8,005 nt of DNA from Methanosarcinales archaeon. GTDB lineage: Archaea > Halobacteriota > Methanosarcinia > Methanosarcinales > Methanogasteraceae. The notes below the pieces were generated by a model that ran no database searches, had not been told where the DNA came from, and saw only the letters and a program-made list of their open reading frames with translations. Every line of letters starts with the position of its first letter. The first letter of the stretch is position 1. Positions 6,250-8,005 of the stretch are shown here, piece after piece. A program made the position numbers and the translations under genes. The stretch is taken from NCBI GenBank assembly GCA_030672605.1, contig DAOVGE010000168.1, positions 1 to 8,005 on the forward strand, written 5' to 3'.

Positions 6250-6282
6250 GCGGTGATAAATCACTTGATTTTCAGACAGTGC
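6250..6282 (-). repeat. Right 33-bp terminal inverted repeat
   Basis: Exact reverse complement of 5550-5582. It ends about 134 bp before the start of the toxin-like gene at 6416. Confidence 0.9.
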
Positions 6283-6415
6283 TGGGCTGTAGTATCGACA
6301 ATGCCAGCCACGCAGCCACAACCGTTATACCGCACAAGCGAAAACAGGTGTTGCGTCGAATTATCCCAACAAGTGAGCAAGTACGAATCCGGATCAAATC
6401 AAACAGTATGTCCGG

Positions 6416-6661
6416 ATGCTTGTGCTGGATGGCAGATATTCCATCGAATGGCGGCACATCAAGCAGCGCGGGCATCATGTGGAAGAGTATGAGATCAAGA
6501 CGGTGTTGTTGCATGGTATGCACGCACCTGATCGAGACCGCCCCAATCGTTATAATGCATTCGGCACAATACCACCAACTAAGAAGATACGGGTCGTATA
6601 CACACTTATAGCGCAGCCAGATGGGACGACTGTGGTTGTGATAACAGCATTCGAGGACTGA
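6416..6661 (+). CDS. DUF4258-type toxin-like protein (possibly 5'-damaged)
   Basis: The 81-residue product resembles DUF4258 proteins, small RelE/BrnT-like putative toxins. Visible family features are GRYSIEWRHIKQRG (6-19, the His-containing N-terminal helix) and VEEYEIKTVLLHG (22-34). The basic strand KKIRVVYTLIAQ (56-67) and the C-terminal strand TTVVVITAFED (71-81) follow. The ATG at 6416 lacks a Shine-Dalgarno. The same frame stays open back to 6377 and encodes DQIKQYVRML, which looks like the first helix normally preceding DGRY, but has no usable start codon. A GTG at 6373 lies in another frame. So the true 5' end may be lost by a one-base indel. It lies 3 nt before a zinc-ribbon gene, the usual antitoxin-like partner. 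Role as a toxin is inferred. Confidence 0.6.
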   Translation: MLVLDGRYSIEWRHIKQRGHHVEEYEIKTVLLHGMHAPDRDRPNRYNAFGTIPPTKKIRVVYTLIAQPDGTTVVVITAFED

Positions 6662-6664
6662 ACC

Positions 6665-7018
6665 ATGAACGAAGAATATCCGATATGCATCCCAGGCGCA
6701 CCGGTGAGCGTACCGCAGATGACAGAAGATGAGATCAAAGAAGGGCTGGAGGCGGCGGGTGCTGTGATCATGAAAGGGTGTGAATGCGGCGGACGTTTCG
6801 AGCGTGTTGATGACATCGTGGTCAATACGGTTGTGGATGGTGAGCGGGTTACTGTCAGGCATCTGCATGGGATCAGATGCACAGGGTGTGGCACGGAAGC
6901 GTTAAGTCCTGAATCGATGCGCATGGTTGAAAGACAGATGCGTGAGAAACATTTGAGTGCCAGATCCGGACATCCCGTACACGTGGCGCGTGAAACGAGT
7001 CACGGGATCCCGGTTTGA
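6665..7018 (+). CDS. YgiT/MqsA-type zinc-ribbon protein, probable antitoxin
   Basis: The 117-residue product has the N-terminal MqsA (YgiT-type) pattern: a cysteine pair KGCECGG (37-43), a beta hairpin with GERVTVRHLHGIRC (59-72), the second pair CTGCG (72-76), then EALSPESM (78-85) and a helix. Such proteins bind zinc and commonly pair with DUF4258 or MqsR-like toxins, acting as antitoxin and autorepressor. The first pair is CxC instead of the usual CxxC. A 36-residue N-terminal extension is present, and no helix-turn-helix follows the ribbon; the tail (96-117) is short. The ATG at 6665 has GAGG 8 nt upstream and starts 3 nt after the toxin-like stop, so the two are cotranscribed. Function is inferred from family and context. 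Confidence 0.7.
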   Translation: MNEEYPICIPGAPVSVPQMTEDEIKEGLEAAGAVIMKGCECGGRFERVDDIVVNTVVDGERVTVRHLHGIRCTGCGTEALSPESMRMVERQMREKHLSARSGHPVHVARETSHGIPV

Positions 7019-7026
7019 GTGTTTAG

Positions 7027-7143
7027 GCTGGTCGGTTGGGTCATGAGCTGTTAGTTGCTGACTGTAATCCTGTGGCGATAGCGGCGATCAGGGGTGATCG
7101 AGCAGCGAAGTATCTGATGGTAGTGCCGCAATTCGGGATTTGA
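7027..7143 (+). pseudogene. Orphan coding-like fragment
   Basis: The frame after the TAG at 7024 reads GHELLVADCNPVAIAAIRGD and then RAAKYLMVVPQFGI to a TGA at 7141-7143. It has protein-like composition, but only a TTG at 7036 could start it. It begins directly behind the zinc-ribbon gene and ends where the reversed repeat starts. It looks like the tail of a lost gene; I do not recognise the family. It may also be chance. Confidence 0.2.
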
Positions 7144-7147
7144 TTGT

Positions 7148-7177
7148 TCCTGATTCTGATGGATTCTGTGGTTTTTT
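7148..7177 (-). repeat. Repeat A end fragment, reversed
   Basis: CTGATTCTGATGGATTCTGT and the following GGTTT are the exact reverse complement of the conserved end of the repeat at 6028-6202. It abuts the repeat B unit at 7182-7283. Confidence 0.75.
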
Positions 7178-7181
7178 GTAC

Positions 7182-7283
7182 GTGTTTAGCTAACCATAAG
7201 ATTACACGGATTTCCACGAAATACCACCATCTTCTTGTGTTAATCTCGTGAAATCTCGTGGTTTTTCCACCTCAGCTAAACAC
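7182..7283. repeat. Dispersed repeat B, full palindromic unit
   Basis: GTGTTTAGCT (7182-7191) and AGCTAAACAC (7274-7283) are exact inverted ends of a 102-bp unit. Inside, AAGATTACACGG on the left roughly complements GTGTTAATCTC on the right, making it a degenerate palindrome. Its right half (7222-7284) repeats 322-376 in direct orientation. The unit resembles a MITE without coding capacity. Confidence 0.6.
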
Positions 7284-7321
7284 ACACCATTTAGTAACCC
7301 CCGCACCAACTATCGCCCAGC

Positions 7322-7719
7322 ATGCAGTATGACTCCACCATAAAATGAGATCTCGCCTGAACTCTCGGCGGACATTGCAACGCTGATCCTCGGAAGCAAG
7401 CCAGACCTCAAGCAGATCTCCGAATCTCTTCCGTCGGGCGTTCGCGTCGTGGATTTCCTTGCGGAGATGACCGGCGACGAAGAGTCCCTCCTTCACGTTG
7501 AATTCCAGACCAGATACGACTCGAACATGCCGGTCTATGATGCTCGCGTACCATGCAAGGATCGTTGCGCGGTACGGGTTACCAGTGTACCCGGTCGTCG
7601 TCTATCTCAAACAAACAGACCGCCCAATCGAGACCACATCCAGCTCGCTCGTCAGAGGCAAGCACATATTCACATTCAACCCGACTTTCAGTGAATTCTC
7701 GATTTTCGGTGAAACGTAA
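7322..7719 (+). pseudogene. Rpn-family PD-(D/E)XK nuclease/transposase-like pseudogene, two frameshifts
   Basis: Three frames joined in order give one recognisable protein. Frame one (7322) reads MQYDSTIK and stops. From about 7344 a second frame reads EISPELSADIATLILG, a variable part, then VDFLAEMTGDEESLLHVEFQ and TRYDSNMP. From about 7537 a third reads MLAYHARIVARYGLPVYPVV, then VYLKQTD, ending at 7719. LLHVEFQ with the upstream Asp is the nuclease core of Rpn (recombination-promoting nuclease) proteins, and YHARIVARYGLPV is their typical following helix and strand. Both breaks are +1 shifts: one at an AAAA run near 7342, the other near 7533-7540. About 130 residues survive against the larger usual size, so the C-terminal part is also missing. 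The gene is inactive unless the indels are sequencing errors. Rpn identification rests on motif recall. Confidence 0.6.
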
Positions 7720-7821
7720 ATTACCGCCCAAAAGGTGTCACGCAAATATGATACATTCCACCCTTTCCAAACGTCTATTCTTCAATCACATCGTTATCAT
7801 TGGTAATTCTACATGTGTTCT

Positions 7822-7897
7822 GTGACGATAAAAGGACAGACTATTTCAATTCACCGAAAGTCAGGTGAATTGGAACAAACATCTTTTTTGTCGTCAC
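7822..7897. repeat. Nested inverted repeat
   Basis: Outer arms GTGACGATAAAA (7822-7833) and TTTTGTCGTCAC (7886-7897) pair over 12 positions with one G-T wobble. Inner arms CAATTCACC (7847-7855) and GGTGAATTG (7864-7872) are exact with an 8-nt loop. The whole could be a cruciform, a structured RNA or a transposon-end remnant. Confidence 0.55.
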
Positions 7898-7963
7898 GAT
7901 TTTAGAGGTTTTTCGCTGCAAGGATTGAGTGACCTGAAGATCCACCTACCAGATTAGGTAGTG

Positions 7964-7988
7964 TTATCAGAGAGAAATGCTCTGATAA
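7964..7988 (+). terminator. Perfect 9-bp hairpin near the right edge
   Basis: TTATCAGAG (7964-7972) and CTCTGATAA (7980-7988) are exact inverted repeats with a 7-nt loop. Role is unclear: terminator, operator of a gene beyond the window, or repeat end. The terminator label is a guess, as no T-run follows. Confidence 0.3.
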
Positions 7989-8005
7989 AACATGGAAAAT
8001 AAAAC

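Larger units (their letters stand above)
5550..6282. mobile_element. 733-bp element bounded by a perfect 33-bp inverted repeat, no transposase
   Basis: The left arm (5550-5582) begins GCACTGTCTGAAAATC and the right arm (6250-6282) is its exact reverse complement, ending GATTTTCAGACAGTGC. Identity stops abruptly one base beyond each end. Such long perfect arms are typical of insertion-sequence termini. The 667-bp interior has no transposase: the longest plus frame spanning it is compositionally poor and matches nothing. It may therefore be a non-autonomous or internally deleted element. No target-site duplication is visible. The alternative is two separate, oppositely oriented IS-end fragments. 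I cannot assign an IS family. Confidence 0.6.
7720..8005. other. Right-end gene-free stretch
   Basis: After the pseudogene no gene is supported. The stretch contains two inverted-repeat structures, 7822-7897 and 7964-7988, and otherwise AT-rich sequence. Near 7944-7961 there is also a short CTACC/GGTAG inverted repeat. Confidence 0.5.

Noticed and set aside
1..8005. Both window ends carry AATAAAAC, as if the sequence were circular
   Set aside because: Eight AT-rich bases are too short to support circularity or a terminal repeat.

Overview
The window looks like a chromosomal segment of a methanogen-related or ANME-type euryarchaeon. The pointers are an EMC3/DUF106 membrane insertase of archaeal type, AT-rich TATA-like boxes upstream of genes, a TrpD with the usual archaeal-style motifs, and long intergenic stretches filled with degenerate palindromic repeats. 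The lineage call is inference; there is no rRNA or tRNA here to fix it.

Layout: positions 1-466 hold no convincing gene but contain a compact run of nested hairpins and one copy of a dispersed repeat. Positions 467-2916 carry three minus-strand genes, in transcription order a DUF3793 protein, a coiled-coil DUF2325 protein that overlaps it, and the EMC3-like protein. The front of this cluster (2927-3026) is packed with inverted repeats that look like operators plus a leader hairpin. Positions 3027-4373 are gene-free and consist largely of several families of dispersed palindromic repeats. A stand-alone trpD (anthranilate phosphoribosyltransferase) lies on the minus strand at 4374-5375.

Positions 5550-6282 are bounded by a perfect 33-bp inverted repeat; the interior has no transposase and contains segments able to fold as RNA, plus a copy of a repeat also found at about 3765-3937. 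To the right lies a plus-strand toxin-antitoxin-like pair (DUF4258-type protein, then a YgiT/MqsA-type zinc-ribbon protein), a short orphan coding fragment, a composite repeat, an Rpn-family nuclease pseudogene with two frameshifts, and two perfect hairpins near the end.

Working together: the DUF3793-DUF2325 pair is translationally overlapping and probably controlled by a repressor binding the repeats in front of it. EMC3 sits downstream with its own possible promoter. TrpD is housekeeping tryptophan biosynthesis. The right third is accessory and decaying, shaped by repeats and mobile-element debris.
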